A stretch of 64,000 bases of DNA. It comes from Marivivens donghaensis. GTDB lineage: Bacteria; Pseudomonadota; Alphaproteobacteria; Rhodobacterales; Rhodobacteraceae. Of the stretch, positions 33,600 through 42,759 are shown piece after piece. The notes below the pieces were generated by a model. That model saw nothing but the letters and a program-made list of their open reading frames with translations, did no database searches and was not told the origin of the DNA. Positions within the stretch are counted from its first letter, which is position 1. The number at the start of each line of letters is the position of its first letter. The stretch spans positions 310,001-374,000 of the forward strand of contig NZ_JAATOP010000001.1 of the NCBI RefSeq assembly GCF_011806565.1, in the 5' to 3' direction. The translations under genes and the position numbers were made by a program.

Positions 33600-33772
33600 A
33601 CCTGTCCCGTTTTATTCGTGTTGTTGTTAGGTACTTATGTCATCTAGAACGCTTTGCGTAAAAGCCATCTGCAAATAATTTTATCAGTGTACTTCTTATG
33701 CCTCAAAAGCCCTGCGATTGACCCCGCGCGGCGAGCGGCCTATTGAAGCGGCGAACCGAAAAGAGGGCGACA

Positions 33773-34693
33773 ATGGCCGACAAACCCCGTTCCTTCCAAG
33801 AAATCATCCTGCGCCTCCAGAACTACTGGGCGGGCAAGGGCTGTGCTGTGCTCCAGCCTTACGACATGGAAGTCGGTGCAGGTACATTCCACCCTGCGAC
33901 AACGCTGCGCAGCCTCGGCTCCAAGTCGTGGGCCGCTGCCTATGTGCAGCCGTCGCGTCGTCCGACCGATGGCCGCTATGGTGAGAACCCGAACCGCCTT
34001 CAGCACTACTACCAGTATCAGGTGATCATCAAACCGTCGCCGCCGGACCTTCAGGACCTGTACCTCGGTTCGCTGCAAGCGATTGGTATCGACGTGCATC
34101 TGCATGACATCCGTTTTGTCGAGGATGACTGGGAATCCCCGACCCTCGGCGCTTGGGGCCTTGGTTGGGAAGTCTGGTGTGACGGCATGGAAGTGTCGCA
34201 GTTCACCTATTTCCAACAGGTTGGCGGTCACGACTGCAAACCGGTTTCGGGCGAGCTTACCTACGGCCTCGAACGTCTGGCGATGTATGTGCTTGGCGTG
34301 GATCACGTCATGGACATGCCGTTCAATGATCCCGACGCACCGATTGCGCTGAAATACGGCGACATCTTCCGTCAGACCGAAGAAGAATACTCGCGCCACA
34401 ACTTCGATCTCGCGGACACCGACAAGCTATTCCGCAACTTCGAAGAGGCGGAGAAAGAATGCCAGCGCCTGCTGGACTTCGATCACGACGACGAAAAGAC
34501 CGGCAAACGCATCCTCATGGCGCACCCCGCCTATGACCAGTGCATCAAAGCGTCCCACGTCTTTAACCTGCTGGACGCGCGCGGCGTGATTTCGGTCACC
34601 GAACGCCAAGCCTACATCGGCCGCGTTCGTGCGTTGGCCAAGCTTTGCGCCGATGCGTTCGTCCAGACCGAAGCCGGCGGCCACGTCGTTTAA
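33773..34693 (+). CDS. glyQ: Glycyl-tRNA synthetase alpha subunit GlyQ
   Basis: 306 residues, ATG at 33773 after AGAGGGCG. The family core is [60 protein letters not shown] and [20 protein letters not shown], the catalytic module of the bacterial alpha2beta2 enzyme that charges tRNA-Gly. With glyS it forms a unit interrupted by one small membrane gene. Confidence 0.97.
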   Translation: MADKPRSFQEIILRLQNYWAGKGCAVLQPYDMEVGAGTFHPATTLRSLGSKSWAAAYVQPSRRPTDGRYGENPNRLQHYYQYQVIIKPSPPDLQDLYLGSLQAIGIDVHLHDIRFVEDDWESPTLGAWGLGWEVWCDGMEVSQFTYFQQVGGHDCKPVSGELTYGLERLAMYVLGVDHVMDMPFNDPDAPIALKYGDIFRQTEEEYSRHNFDLADTDKLFRNFEEAEKECQRLLDFDHDDEKTGKRILMAHPAYDQCIKASHVFNLLDARGVISVTERQAYIGRVRALAKLCADAFVQTEAGGHVV

Positions 34694-34702
34694 GGAAGTA
34701 TC

Positions 34703-35236
34703 ATGCGCTCTGCACGCCTTGCCGTTCTGGCGATTGTACTGACTGCTCTCGTTGCGGGCGCGGGTCTCTATTATTCGCTGGTCTACGCTTATTACGACGT
34801 TCTGGCCGGTGACGACCTGCCCGAGATTTCGCTGATCTCTGCCACTACGGGCGAGGCCGAAGGCATCGCGGTTTCGGAAGTTCAGGCGATCGACAGCGAC
34901 AGCTCGCCGATCCGGCTGCGCGCTTGTTTCGAGACACCGACCCCGCTGGACGAACTCGCTGCGACCTACGAGGTTTACGAGAACGCCGTGCCGCTCAACG
35001 CACCTGGCTGGTTCTCGTGCTTCGACGCCAAACAGCTTGGTGCCGAGCTTGAGGACGGCGACGCCGTCGCGTTCCTTGGCACGCCGAATATCAACTACGG
35101 GATCGACCGGATCGTCGCCATCACCCCTGCGGGCAATGGCTATGTCTGGAACCAGATCAACGCCTGTGGCGACGCCAAATTCAACGGCGATCCGCTGCCC
35201 GAAGGCTGCCCGACACCCCCCGAAGGGATGAACTGA
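34703..35236 (+). CDS. Conserved small membrane-anchored protein between glyQ and glyS
   Basis: 177 residues: an N-terminal TM anchor (RLAVLAIVLTALVAGAGLYY) and a periplasmic domain with conserved Cys (RLRACFETPT; GWFSCFDAKQ; INACGDAKFNG; LPEGCPTPP). It starts 9 bases after glyQ and its stop overlaps the glyS start, so it is co-translated with the glycyl-tRNA synthetase pair. I know the same place for such a gene in other Rhodobacteraceae (DUF6446-like, from memory); its function is unknown. Confidence 0.75.
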   Translation: MRSARLAVLAIVLTALVAGAGLYYSLVYAYYDVLAGDDLPEISLISATTGEAEGIAVSEVQAIDSDSSPIRLRACFETPTPLDELAATYEVYENAVPLNAPGWFSCFDAKQLGAELEDGDAVAFLGTPNINYGIDRIVAITPAGNGYVWNQINACGDAKFNGDPLPEGCPTPPEGMN

Positions 35237-37293
35237 TGCCCAATCTTCTGATCGAACTTTTCTCCGAAGAAATTCCGGCCCGTATGCAGGCCAAAGCTGC
35301 CGATGATCTGAAAAAGTTGATCACCGACGGTCTGGTTGATGCAGGTCTGACCTACGCCCACGCCGCTGCCTTCTGGACACCGCGCCGCCTGACCCTGTCG
35401 ATCGAGGATCTGACGGGCGAGAGCAAAGCCGTCAAAGAAGAGCGCAAGGGTCCGTCCACGTCCGCTCCGGAAAAGGCTATCGAAGGCTTCCTGCGCTCGA
35501 CCGGTCTGACCATGGACCAGCTCGAAGTACGCGACGACAAGAAGGGTCAGGTCTACTTCGCCGTCTTTGAAAAGCCGGGCCGCCTGGCTGGCGAGATCAT
35601 TGCCGAAGTGCTCGACAAGACCATCCGCAACTTCCCGTGGCCCAAATCCATGCGCTGGGGCGCTGGCCCGATGCGTTGGGTGCGTCCGCTGCACTCGATC
35701 ATCTGTCTGCTGTCTGACGCGGACGGTAATGAGGTCGTCCCGTTCGAAATCGAAGGTATCAAGTCCGGGAACACCACCAAGGGTCACCGCTTCATGGCGC
35801 CCGACGTGATCACTGTGTCGGACTTCGAGGACTACGAGGCCAAGCTCAAGCGCGCCAAGGTCGTCCTGCGCGCCGACGAGCGTGCCGAAACCATCGAGCA
35901 CGAGGCCAGCAACATGGCCTTTGCTGCCGGTATGGAAATCGTTGAAGACAAGGGCCTTCTGGCCGAAGTCGGTAACCTCGTCGAATTCCCTGTGCCGCTG
36001 ATGGGCCCGATCGCTGACGAATTCCTTGGCCTCCCGCCGGAGGTTCTCCAGACCTCGATGAAAGAGCACCAGAAGTTCTTCTCGGTCCGCAACCCCAAGA
36101 CCGGCCGCATCGAAAAATTCGTCACCGTCGCCAACATCGAGACCGCCGACCACGGCGCTACGATCCTTGCGGGTAACCTCAAGGTTCTGTCGGCACGTCT
36201 GTCGGACGCGAAGTTCTTCTACGAAAACGACCTGCGCGTTGCGAAGGCGGGCATGGGCGACTGGCTCGATGGCCTCGCCAACGTGACTTTCCACAACAAA
36301 CTGGGCAGCCAGAAAGACCGGATCGAACGCATCGCCGCTTTGGCACGCACGCTGGCACCGTCCGTTGATGCTGACGCCGAAAAGGCAGGCGAGGCGGCTC
36401 TGATCGCCAAGGCCGACCTGCGTTCGGATATGGTTGGTGAGTTCCCCGAACTTCAGGGCCTGATGGGCCGCTACTACGCACTTGCCGCGGGCCGCACCGA
36501 TGATGTCGCCGACGCTTGCCGCGATCACTATTCGCCGCTCGGCCCGTCGGACGTTGTCCCGACCGCACCTGTTTCGGTCGCCGTCGCGCTGGCCGACAAG
36601 ATCGACACGCTCACCGGTTTCTGGGCCATCGACGAAAAGCCGACCGGCTCCAAAGACCCGTTCGCACTGCGCCGCGCTGCGCTGGGCGTGATCCGTCTGG
36701 TGCTGGAGAACAACCTGACGCTCAAGCTCAAGGACGTCTTTGCATCGGCCAATGAAGGTGCGGATGCCGACGAACTTCTGTCGTTCTTCCACGACCGTCT
36801 GAAGGTATTCCTGCGCGATCAGGGCATCCGCCACGACGTGATTGACGCTGTTCTGGCTATGCCGGGTAACGACGATCTGACACTGCTGGTCAAGCGCGCC
36901 CGGGCGCTTCAGGACTTCCTGTCGACCGACGATGGCGGCAACTTGATCCAAGGTTACAAGCGTGCGTCCAACATCCTTGCTCAGGCAGAGGAAAAGGATG
37001 GCGTCGAGTACTCCTTCGGTGCCGATCCCAAGTTCGCCGAAGCCGATGCGGAGCGTGACCTCTTCACCGCGCTCGACAAGGCCGATGCAGAGATCAAGCC
37101 CGCGATGGAAAACGAAGATTTCGCCGCCGCTATGTCCGCGATGGCGGGCCTGCGTGCGCCGATCGACGCGTTCTTCGAGGCTGTGCAGATCAACAGCGAT
37201 AACCAGATCGTCCGTCGCAACCGCCTGAACCTGCTGTCGCGCATCCGGACCAGCTGTCTTTCGGTTGCCGATCTTTCGCGCATCGAAGGCTAA
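35236..37293 (+). CDS. glyS: Glycyl-tRNA synthetase beta subunit GlyS
   Basis: 685 residues. Start LLIELFSEEIPARMQAKAAD is the family N-terminus; other landmarks are FPWPKSMRWGAGPMRWVRPL, GHRFMAPDVITVSDFEDYEA, PLMGPIADEFLGLPPEVLQT and the HD-like domain ADLRSDMVGEFPELQGLMGR, then the C-terminal tRNA-binding part ending SVADLSRIEG. It supplies tRNA binding to the GlyQ/GlyS enzyme. ATG overlaps the upstream stop. Confidence 0.97.
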   Translation: MPNLLIELFSEEIPARMQAKAADDLKKLITDGLVDAGLTYAHAAAFWTPRRLTLSIEDLTGESKAVKEERKGPSTSAPEKAIEGFLRSTGLTMDQLEVRDDKKGQVYFAVFEKPGRLAGEIIAEVLDKTIRNFPWPKSMRWGAGPMRWVRPLHSIICLLSDADGNEVVPFEIEGIKSGNTTKGHRFMAPDVITVSDFEDYEAKLKRAKVVLRADERAETIEHEASNMAFAAGMEIVEDKGLLAEVGNLVEFPVPLMGPIADEFLGLPPEVLQTSMKEHQKFFSVRNPKTGRIEKFVTVANIETADHGATILAGNLKVLSARLSDAKFFYENDLRVAKAGMGDWLDGLANVTFHNKLGSQKDRIERIAALARTLAPSVDADAEKAGEAALIAKADLRSDMVGEFPELQGLMGRYYALAAGRTDDVADACRDHYSPLGPSDVVPTAPVSVAVALADKIDTLTGFWAIDEKPTGSKDPFALRRAALGVIRLVLENNLTLKLKDVFASANEGADADELLSFFHDRLKVFLRDQGIRHDVIDAVLAMPGNDDLTLLVKRARALQDFLSTDDGGNLIQGYKRASNILAQAEEKDGVEYSFGADPKFAEADAERDLFTALDKADAEIKPAMENEDFAAAMSAMAGLRAPIDAFFEAVQINSDNQIVRRNRLNLLSRIRTSCLSVADLSRIEG

Positions 37294-37310
37294 GAAAACG
37301 GCACGTTACC

Positions 37311-37352
37311 CTTGCTGCAAACTGCACTTTGCATAAAGTGCAATGCAGCAAG
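37311..37352. promoter_or_regulatory. Large palindrome in front of the PPDK-like gene (probable operator)
   Basis: Outer arms CTTGCTGCA (37311-37319) and TGCAGCAAG (37344-37352), inner arms TGCACTTT (37323-37330) and AAAGTGCA (37335-37342) around GCAT. No T-run follows, so it is not a terminator. It ends at the ribosome-binding site (AGGAG, 37351-37355) of the next gene, so a bound regulator would block transcription or, as RNA, hide the start. Confidence 0.7.
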
Positions 37353-37363
37353 GAGACGCCGCA

Positions 37364-39922
37364 GTGCAGCACAACATCGAGTTCGAGCCGTTCACCCTGA
37401 TCACCCCCAACGCGCGTATGTCGCCGTCGGTCCATGGTGGTCGGGCCAAGTGTTTGCAGCGTCTGATCCGCCTCGACATGCCTGTGCCGACCACCGTCGC
37501 GCTGTCGTTCGACACGGTGCGCGAGATTGCGCGCGGGCAGATGCCGGAGATGTCGTCGCTGCTCGAACCGTTTGGTGACGCGCCGCTGTTGTCCGTGCGA
37601 CCGTCCAGTGCCGACTCCGATTGGGGCGGGCCGGGTGCGATCCTGAACATCGGCTTCAACAACGCCCGCCACCGCGAACTGACTGAAAAGATTGGACTTG
37701 AGGCGGCGACAGCGCTCTATCTGCGCTTCGTTCAGTCCTATTCGGTCGTCGTTGCCCGTCTTGACCCCGAACAGTTCCACCTTCCCGATGCGCCTACCGA
37801 AGCGGCTCTGCGGTCGATGCTGGAAGCCTACGAATACGAAACTGACGAGTTGTTCCCGCAAGACCCCGCCCAACAGCTTGCCGAGGTGTTGCGGTCGATG
37901 GCTCGCGCATGGGACGGCACGACGGCGCGTCTGCTCCGTCAGGCCAAGGGCGCGCCCGCTGACGCCGGTCTCGGCCTTGTCGTGCAGGCAATGGCGATGG
38001 GCGTCGGACGCGGTAAGTCGGGCTCTGGCGTCATCCAGTTCGTGGATGACAAAACGGGTGAGCAGCGGATCACTGGTCGCTACCTCAGCCAAAGCCAAGG
38101 TCGCGAGGCGCTGACGAAGACCAAAGAGGCGCTGTTCATCACCAAGGATGATCGCGGCCTTTCGGTGGAGGAGGAGCTTCCGGAGGTATTTGCGCAGCTC
38201 GCCGGCTACCGCGATCTGTGCCGGATCCGTCTGCGTGAAGAAATGCAGATAGAATTCACGGTCGAGGACGGCGAGTTGCATGTCCTCGACGCGATCCGCG
38301 TACAGCGCTCGAACCGCGCGTCGGTGAAAATTGCCGTCGATCTAGCGCTGGATGGCATCATTCCCACTGACGAAGCGGTAATGCGCGTCGATCCCGCGAT
38401 CCTGTCTGAATTGCTCCACCGTCAGGTCGATCCGTCGGCCACGCCCGACGTAATCGTTGCGGGTATCGCGGCCAGCCCCGGTGCGGCTTGCGGGCGGATC
38501 GTTTTCACCGCGAACGAGGCGCAGGCCAGCGCCGCCCGTTCGGAAGCCTGCATCCTCGTGCGGCGCGAAACCACGCCCGAGGATATCCGCGGAATGCACG
38601 CCGCAAGCGCCGTCATCACCGTGCGCGGCGGCATCACGAGCCACGCCGCAGTGATCGGTCGCGGCCTCGGTCTGCCCTGCGTAGTAGGTGCCTCAGACCT
38701 CGTGATCGACCGCAAACGCAAGGTCATGATCGCCCCCGACGGCCGCGAATTCCGTGAAGGTGACGTCATTACGGTGAACGGAACGTCAGGCCGCGTGCTT
38801 GCTGGGATGGTGCCATTGATGGAGCCCGCGCTGGATGGCGCATTCCGTCAACTCCTTGATTGGGCAGATGAATTTCGTGACATCGGCATTCGCGCAAACG
38901 CCGATACGCCCGCCGATGCGCAGATAGCCCGCAACTTTGCTGCCCAAGGGATCGGCCTCTGCCGGACCGAACACATGTTCTTTGAAGGCGACCGTCTTGG
39001 CGTGATGCGCGAGATGATCTTTGCCCATACCGCAGAGGATCGCCGCGCCGTTTTGGACCGTCTTCTGCCGATGCAGCGGGGCGATTTCATCGCGCTGTTC
39101 CAGATCATGCACGGCACGCCTGTGTGCATTCGTCTGTTCGATCCGCCGCTCCACGAATTCCTGCCTGCGGACAAATCCGGTCACCGCGAACTTGCCGAAC
39201 AACTGTCGCTGCCGCTGTCCGAAGTCACCTCCCGCGTCGAAGCGTTGACAGAATATAACCCGATGCTCGGGATGCGCGGCGTGCGCCTTGGTCTGTCGTA
39301 TCCGGAAATTTACGACATGCAGGCCCGTGCGATTTTCGAGGCTACGGTCGAGGCAAGCCGCTCGGGCGACCCTGTGGTGCCCGAAATCATGATCCCGCTC
39401 GTCAGCGCCATGCGCGAGGTCGAGCTGGTCAAAAGCCGCATTGATGCCGTCGCTGCCGCTGTTCGCGCCGAAACAGGCGTCGACTTCCGCTTCCGCTATG
39501 GCGTGATGGTCGAAACCCCGCGTGCAGCTCTTCGTGCCGAGGAAATCGCGATGCACGCGCAATTCCTATCATTTGGTACGAACGACCTGACGCAGATGAC
39601 CTATGGCCTTAGTCGGGACGACGCTGGCCGCTTCATGTCCGCCTATGTGCAGGCCGGCGTCTACGCCGAGGACCCGTTCCACACGCTCGATGTCGAAGGC
39701 GTGGGCGAGCTGCTTTCGATGGGGGCAGAGCGGGGCAGGAAGGGCCGCGAGGACGTCGTTCTGTCCATATGCGGCGAACACGGCGGTAGTCGGAGTGCCA
39801 TTTCTTTTTGCAGATCGCAGAAGTTTGACTACGTTTCATGCTCCCCCTTCCGGGTGCCCGCAGCGCGTTTGTCAGCAGCGCAATTAGCTATTTCAGACCG
39901 CAAAATTTCTGCTAGTGTCTAA
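37364..39922 (+). CDS. PPDK-like/PEP-utilising enzyme with degenerate ATP-grasp half
   Basis: About 852 residues from the GTG at 37364, chosen because AGGAG lies 8 bases upstream. The swivelling phosphohistidine domain (TVRGGITSHAAVIGRGLGLP) and the PEP-binding barrel are intact (IGLCRTEHMFFEGDRLGVMR, FLSFGTNDLTQMTYGLSRDD, SICGEHGGSRSAISFC, YVSCSPFRVPAARLSAAQ). The nucleotide half is not: the GGKGANLAEM element is HGGRAKCLQRL, SVRSGA is SVRPSSADS and the LQTR motif is LDAIRVQR. It may be a PPDK homologue with changed phosphoryl source. It follows glyS, but the palindrome suggests its own control. Confidence 0.8.
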   Translation: MQHNIEFEPFTLITPNARMSPSVHGGRAKCLQRLIRLDMPVPTTVALSFDTVREIARGQMPEMSSLLEPFGDAPLLSVRPSSADSDWGGPGAILNIGFNNARHRELTEKIGLEAATALYLRFVQSYSVVVARLDPEQFHLPDAPTEAALRSMLEAYEYETDELFPQDPAQQLAEVLRSMARAWDGTTARLLRQAKGAPADAGLGLVVQAMAMGVGRGKSGSGVIQFVDDKTGEQRITGRYLSQSQGREALTKTKEALFITKDDRGLSVEEELPEVFAQLAGYRDLCRIRLREEMQIEFTVEDGELHVLDAIRVQRSNRASVKIAVDLALDGIIPTDEAVMRVDPAILSELLHRQVDPSATPDVIVAGIAASPGAACGRIVFTANEAQASAARSEACILVRRETTPEDIRGMHAASAVITVRGGITSHAAVIGRGLGLPCVVGASDLVIDRKRKVMIAPDGREFREGDVITVNGTSGRVLAGMVPLMEPALDGAFRQLLDWADEFRDIGIRANADTPADAQIARNFAAQGIGLCRTEHMFFEGDRLGVMREMIFAHTAEDRRAVLDRLLPMQRGDFIALFQIMHGTPVCIRLFDPPLHEFLPADKSGHRELAEQLSLPLSEVTSRVEALTEYNPMLGMRGVRLGLSYPEIYDMQARAIFEATVEASRSGDPVVPEIMIPLVSAMREVELVKSRIDAVAAAVRAETGVDFRFRYGVMVETPRAALRAEEIAMHAQFLSFGTNDLTQMTYGLSRDDAGRFMSAYVQAGVYAEDPFHTLDVEGVGELLSMGAERGRKGREDVVLSICGEHGGSRSAISFCRSQKFDYVSCSPFRVPAARLSAAQLAISDRKISASV

Positions 39923-39973
39923 GGTGTAAGGGACACTTACGCACATGGCGAATACGGAACTATGAGTCCGTTC

Positions 39974-40018
39974 AAAGGTTTACCCAAATAGTCGGGTGGA
40001 CCTTTCCGGTGTTTTTTT
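39974..40018 (+). terminator. Intrinsic terminator after the PPDK-like gene
   Basis: AAAGGTTTACCC (39974-39985) pairs with GGGTGGACCTTT (39994-40005, two G-T pairs), followed by CCGGTG and seven T. It lies 52 bases beyond the PPDK-like stop and just before the next gene. Confidence 0.8.
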
Positions 40019-40070
40019 GTACGCAGCTCGGGCCGGCGTGGGGCAAACCACGTTGAACCGAGGAAGTCCG

Positions 40071-40748
40071 ATGCGTTTTGCTGTGTCGAAAATTCTGAAT
40101 CTACTGGCCGTCACAATTGCAATTTCGGCTATGGGCAACAGCGTTTTCGCCCAAGATGTATTGGCTGTAAGGCTCGGAGCCTTGCTCGGTCAGGAGCGTG
40201 AAGCGATCGCGGAGATCCCGTCTTCTCAGCTTTCCGCTCTTGCGAATCCCCCCGCACCTGATTCCCGGAACATCGAGACCGTTCCGGTCGTCGAACGCTT
40301 CGACGATGCCACTTTGGCCGCTCTTCCCGAGGCTGATGGTGGTGAGCAGTGGCATTGTCTTGCCGAAGCGCTCTATTTCGAAGCGCGCGGCGAGAGCGTC
40401 GAGGGGCTGTTCGCGGTTGGCGAAGTCATTCTGAACCGCGTCGATAGCGCCGATTACCCGACCACCGTTTGCGGCGTGGTCAATCAGGGCACCGGCGGTC
40501 GCTATCGCTGCCAGTTCACCTACACTTGTGATGGTCTGGCCGAGACGATTTCCGAACCTGCCGCTTGGGAAAAGGTCGGCAAGGTCGCCCGCCTGCTCAT
40601 CGACGGCACCCCGCGTGTTCTGACCGCTGGCGCGACGCACTATCACACCCGCGCGGTGAGCCCGTCGTGGGCCAAGCGTTTCCCCAAAACCGCGATGATC
40701 GGCAGCCATATCTTCTACCGTCAACCGACACGCACCGCGATGAACTAA
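40071..40748 (+). CDS. SleB-type cell wall hydrolase, exported
   Basis: 225 residues, GAGGAAG before the ATG at 40071. Signal peptide (FAVSKILNLLAVTIAISAMG, cleavage near SVFAQ), a linker, and a Hydrolase_2 (SleB) domain from about 105: WHCLAEALYFEARGESVEGL with the catalytic Glu, VILNRVDSADYPTTVCGVVN and CQFTYTCDG. SleB-type enzymes cleave peptidoglycan as lytic transglycosylases. Two Cys pairs suggest disulfides. A single-gene transcript appears likely because a terminator precedes it. Confidence 0.9.
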   Translation: MRFAVSKILNLLAVTIAISAMGNSVFAQDVLAVRLGALLGQEREAIAEIPSSQLSALANPPAPDSRNIETVPVVERFDDATLAALPEADGGEQWHCLAEALYFEARGESVEGLFAVGEVILNRVDSADYPTTVCGVVNQGTGGRYRCQFTYTCDGLAETISEPAAWEKVGKVARLLIDGTPRVLTAGATHYHTRAVSPSWAKRFPKTAMIGSHIFYRQPTRTAMN

Positions 40749-40842
40749 GTCGCGTTTGGCAGGCGATCTGGCGTTGCAGGTCGCTTGCTCCAACGGCGAT
40801 GGGCTAGTATGCCCAGACCAACGTCGTCGATGGAAAGATGCT

Positions 40843-41763
40843 ATGAACAACGACATCCGCATGGCCTTCGCCCACCCGTCCGAGCGTGCCGAGGCCAGCG
40901 CTACCCAACCCTGCGACCGTATTTCGCTGCGTGATTACACCGTCGAGGTGGAGATCGGCGCATTCCAGCAGGAGCGGGGCCATCTCCAGCGCGTTCGTTT
41001 CAATGTCGTTGTCGAGGTCAAACCCCAGACCGGCGAAATTGACGACGATGTTGATCGCATTCTATCCTACGACCGCATCACCGAAGCCATTGACGGCGAG
41101 CTTGGCGCCGAGCGGATCAACCTGCTCGAAACATTGGCTGCACGTGTGGCCGAACGTATCCTGCGCGAACCGCAGGCGCTTCGCGTGTTTGTGCGGATCG
41201 AGAAGCTGGACCGCGGCCCGTTCTCGCTTGGCGTCGAAATCGTGCGCGGCAAGGGCGAGGTTGCCCGTTCGGGGCAGGACCACGTTGCCGTCCCGCATCC
41301 CCGCGTCCTGTTCCTGACGAACGAGGCGATCATGTCGAACCGTCTCGGTGTCTGGCTTGATGAGCTCGCGGCTGATGAAGCGCCGTTGATTATTGCCGTC
41401 GGTGCTGCGGATGTTTCCGCGCCTCAGTCGTCGGCGGCCCTTGCGCAGCGGCGTATCGACCTCTTGGCCATCGAACAGAACGCTTGGGTTCTGGCTGGCC
41501 GTGATAAGCGCTGCGTTGTCGTCGGCACGCGTACCGAGCTCGACTGGGCCATGAAGCATAACCAGATTTGCGTCTGGGCACCGTCGAAGATCGTCCTTGA
41601 TGCCGTCGAAAGCCCGAGCGCCGATCCGCGCGACGCTCTCCAGTTGGTGTCTTGGTTCGCGGAGCACTACGAAGCCGCTGAGCTGCTGGTCGTCGGTGCG
41701 GACGCTCCGACCTCTGCCGTTAAGGTGCGTGCGGTGCCTGTGGACGCGGGCCAACTGCTTTGA
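40843..41763 (+). CDS. folB: Dihydroneopterin aldolase FolB with C-terminal extension
   Basis: 306 residues. The N-terminal 120 residues (RISLRDYTVEVEIGAFQQER, DDVDRILSYDRITEAIDGEL, INLLETLAARVAERILREPQ, VRIEKLDRGPFSLGVEIVRG) are a full FolB domain, which turns dihydroneopterin into 6-hydroxymethyl-dihydropterin. Residues from about 150 form a second domain (LFLTNEAIMSNRLGVWLDEL; VVGTRTELDWAMKHNQICVW) that I do not recognise and that is far longer than in E. coli FolB (about 120 residues). The TGATG overlap couples it to folP. Confidence 0.88.
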   Translation: MNNDIRMAFAHPSERAEASATQPCDRISLRDYTVEVEIGAFQQERGHLQRVRFNVVVEVKPQTGEIDDDVDRILSYDRITEAIDGELGAERINLLETLAARVAERILREPQALRVFVRIEKLDRGPFSLGVEIVRGKGEVARSGQDHVAVPHPRVLFLTNEAIMSNRLGVWLDELAADEAPLIIAVGAADVSAPQSSAALAQRRIDLLAIEQNAWVLAGRDKRCVVVGTRTELDWAMKHNQICVWAPSKIVLDAVESPSADPRDALQLVSWFAEHYEAAELLVVGADAPTSAVKVRAVPVDAGQLL

Positions 41764-42758
41764 TGCGCTATTACCGACCGATCCCGATGATGGACGCCGC
41801 GCGCCCCGAAGGAGCGCGGCAACTCGCAGGCGGTTGGTGCTGGTTCGACCGCGTCGAAGTGCTGGAACGTGGGCAGGCTCCGCGCGTGGTGCCGCTGTCC
41901 GAGGTTCCAGATGACCAGATCACAGCGATGGTCGCGCCTCGCCCTGATATCGCTGCCCTGACGATGAGCACGCCTCAGATTATGGGCATCCTCAACGTCA
42001 CTCCCGACAGTTTCAGCGACGGCGGCAAGTTCGACACTGCCTCTGCGGCGCTCGCGCAGGGGCGGGCAATGATGGCGGACGGTGCGACGATCATCGACAT
42101 CGGCGGCGAAAGCACGCGCCCCGGCGCTGCCGAAGTCGAAATGAATGAGGAAGCCGCACGTATCGCGCCCTCCGTAGAGGCTCTGGCGCCGCATGCGGTT
42201 GTCTCCATCGACACCCGCAAGACGCTGGTCGCGCAGAAGGCTGCCGACCTTGGTGCTGCGATCCTGAACGACGTCTCCGCGATGGAGTTTGATCCGGACA
42301 TGGTGAACGTCGCTGCCAAAACGGGGCTGCCGATCTGCCTGATGCACTCGCAAGGTACGCCCGAAACCATGCAGAAGGACCCCAGCTACACGGACGTCCT
42401 CCTCGATATCTACGACTATCTGGAGGCCCGCATTCAGGTCGCCGAGGCCGCAGGCATCCCGCGCAGCCGTATTATCACAGACCCAGGTATCGGTTTCGGA
42501 AAGACGCAGGCGCATAACCTCGCTCTCTTACGGCGGATTTCACTGTTCCACACGCTCGGTTGCCCTATCTTGCTCGGTGCGAGCCGCAAACGTTTCATCG
42601 GTGAAATATCAGGTGCGCAGGATGCTGCCCAAAGGGTGGCCGGATCGGTCTCTGTGGCGCTTGATGGCATTCGTCACGGGGTGCAGATCGTCCGCGTGCA
42701 TGATACTTTGCCCACGAAACAGGCTCTTAGCCTGATGATGGCAATCAACGAGGAATAG
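41763..42758 (+). CDS. folP: Dihydropteroate synthase FolP
   Basis: 331 residues, longer than E. coli FolP (about 280) at the N-terminus. Both signatures are present: [17 protein letters not shown] and [16 protein letters not shown], plus [34 protein letters not shown] and [14 protein letters not shown]. It condenses p-aminobenzoate with the pterin pyrophosphate and is the sulfonamide target. Overlaps folB and is followed after one base by glmM, so folB-folP-glmM form an operon. Confidence 0.95.
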   Translation: MRYYRPIPMMDAARPEGARQLAGGWCWFDRVEVLERGQAPRVVPLSEVPDDQITAMVAPRPDIAALTMSTPQIMGILNVTPDSFSDGGKFDTASAALAQGRAMMADGATIIDIGGESTRPGAAEVEMNEEAARIAPSVEALAPHAVVSIDTRKTLVAQKAADLGAAILNDVSAMEFDPDMVNVAAKTGLPICLMHSQGTPETMQKDPSYTDVLLDIYDYLEARIQVAEAAGIPRSRIITDPGIGFGKTQAHNLALLRRISLFHTLGCPILLGASRKRFIGEISGAQDAAQRVAGSVSVALDGIRHGVQIVRVHDTLPTKQALSLMMAINEE

Positions 42759-42759
42759 A

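Noticed and set aside
37311-37352. Palindrome as a glyS terminator
   Set aside because: No T-run follows and the 3' arm overlaps the ribosome-binding site of the next gene.
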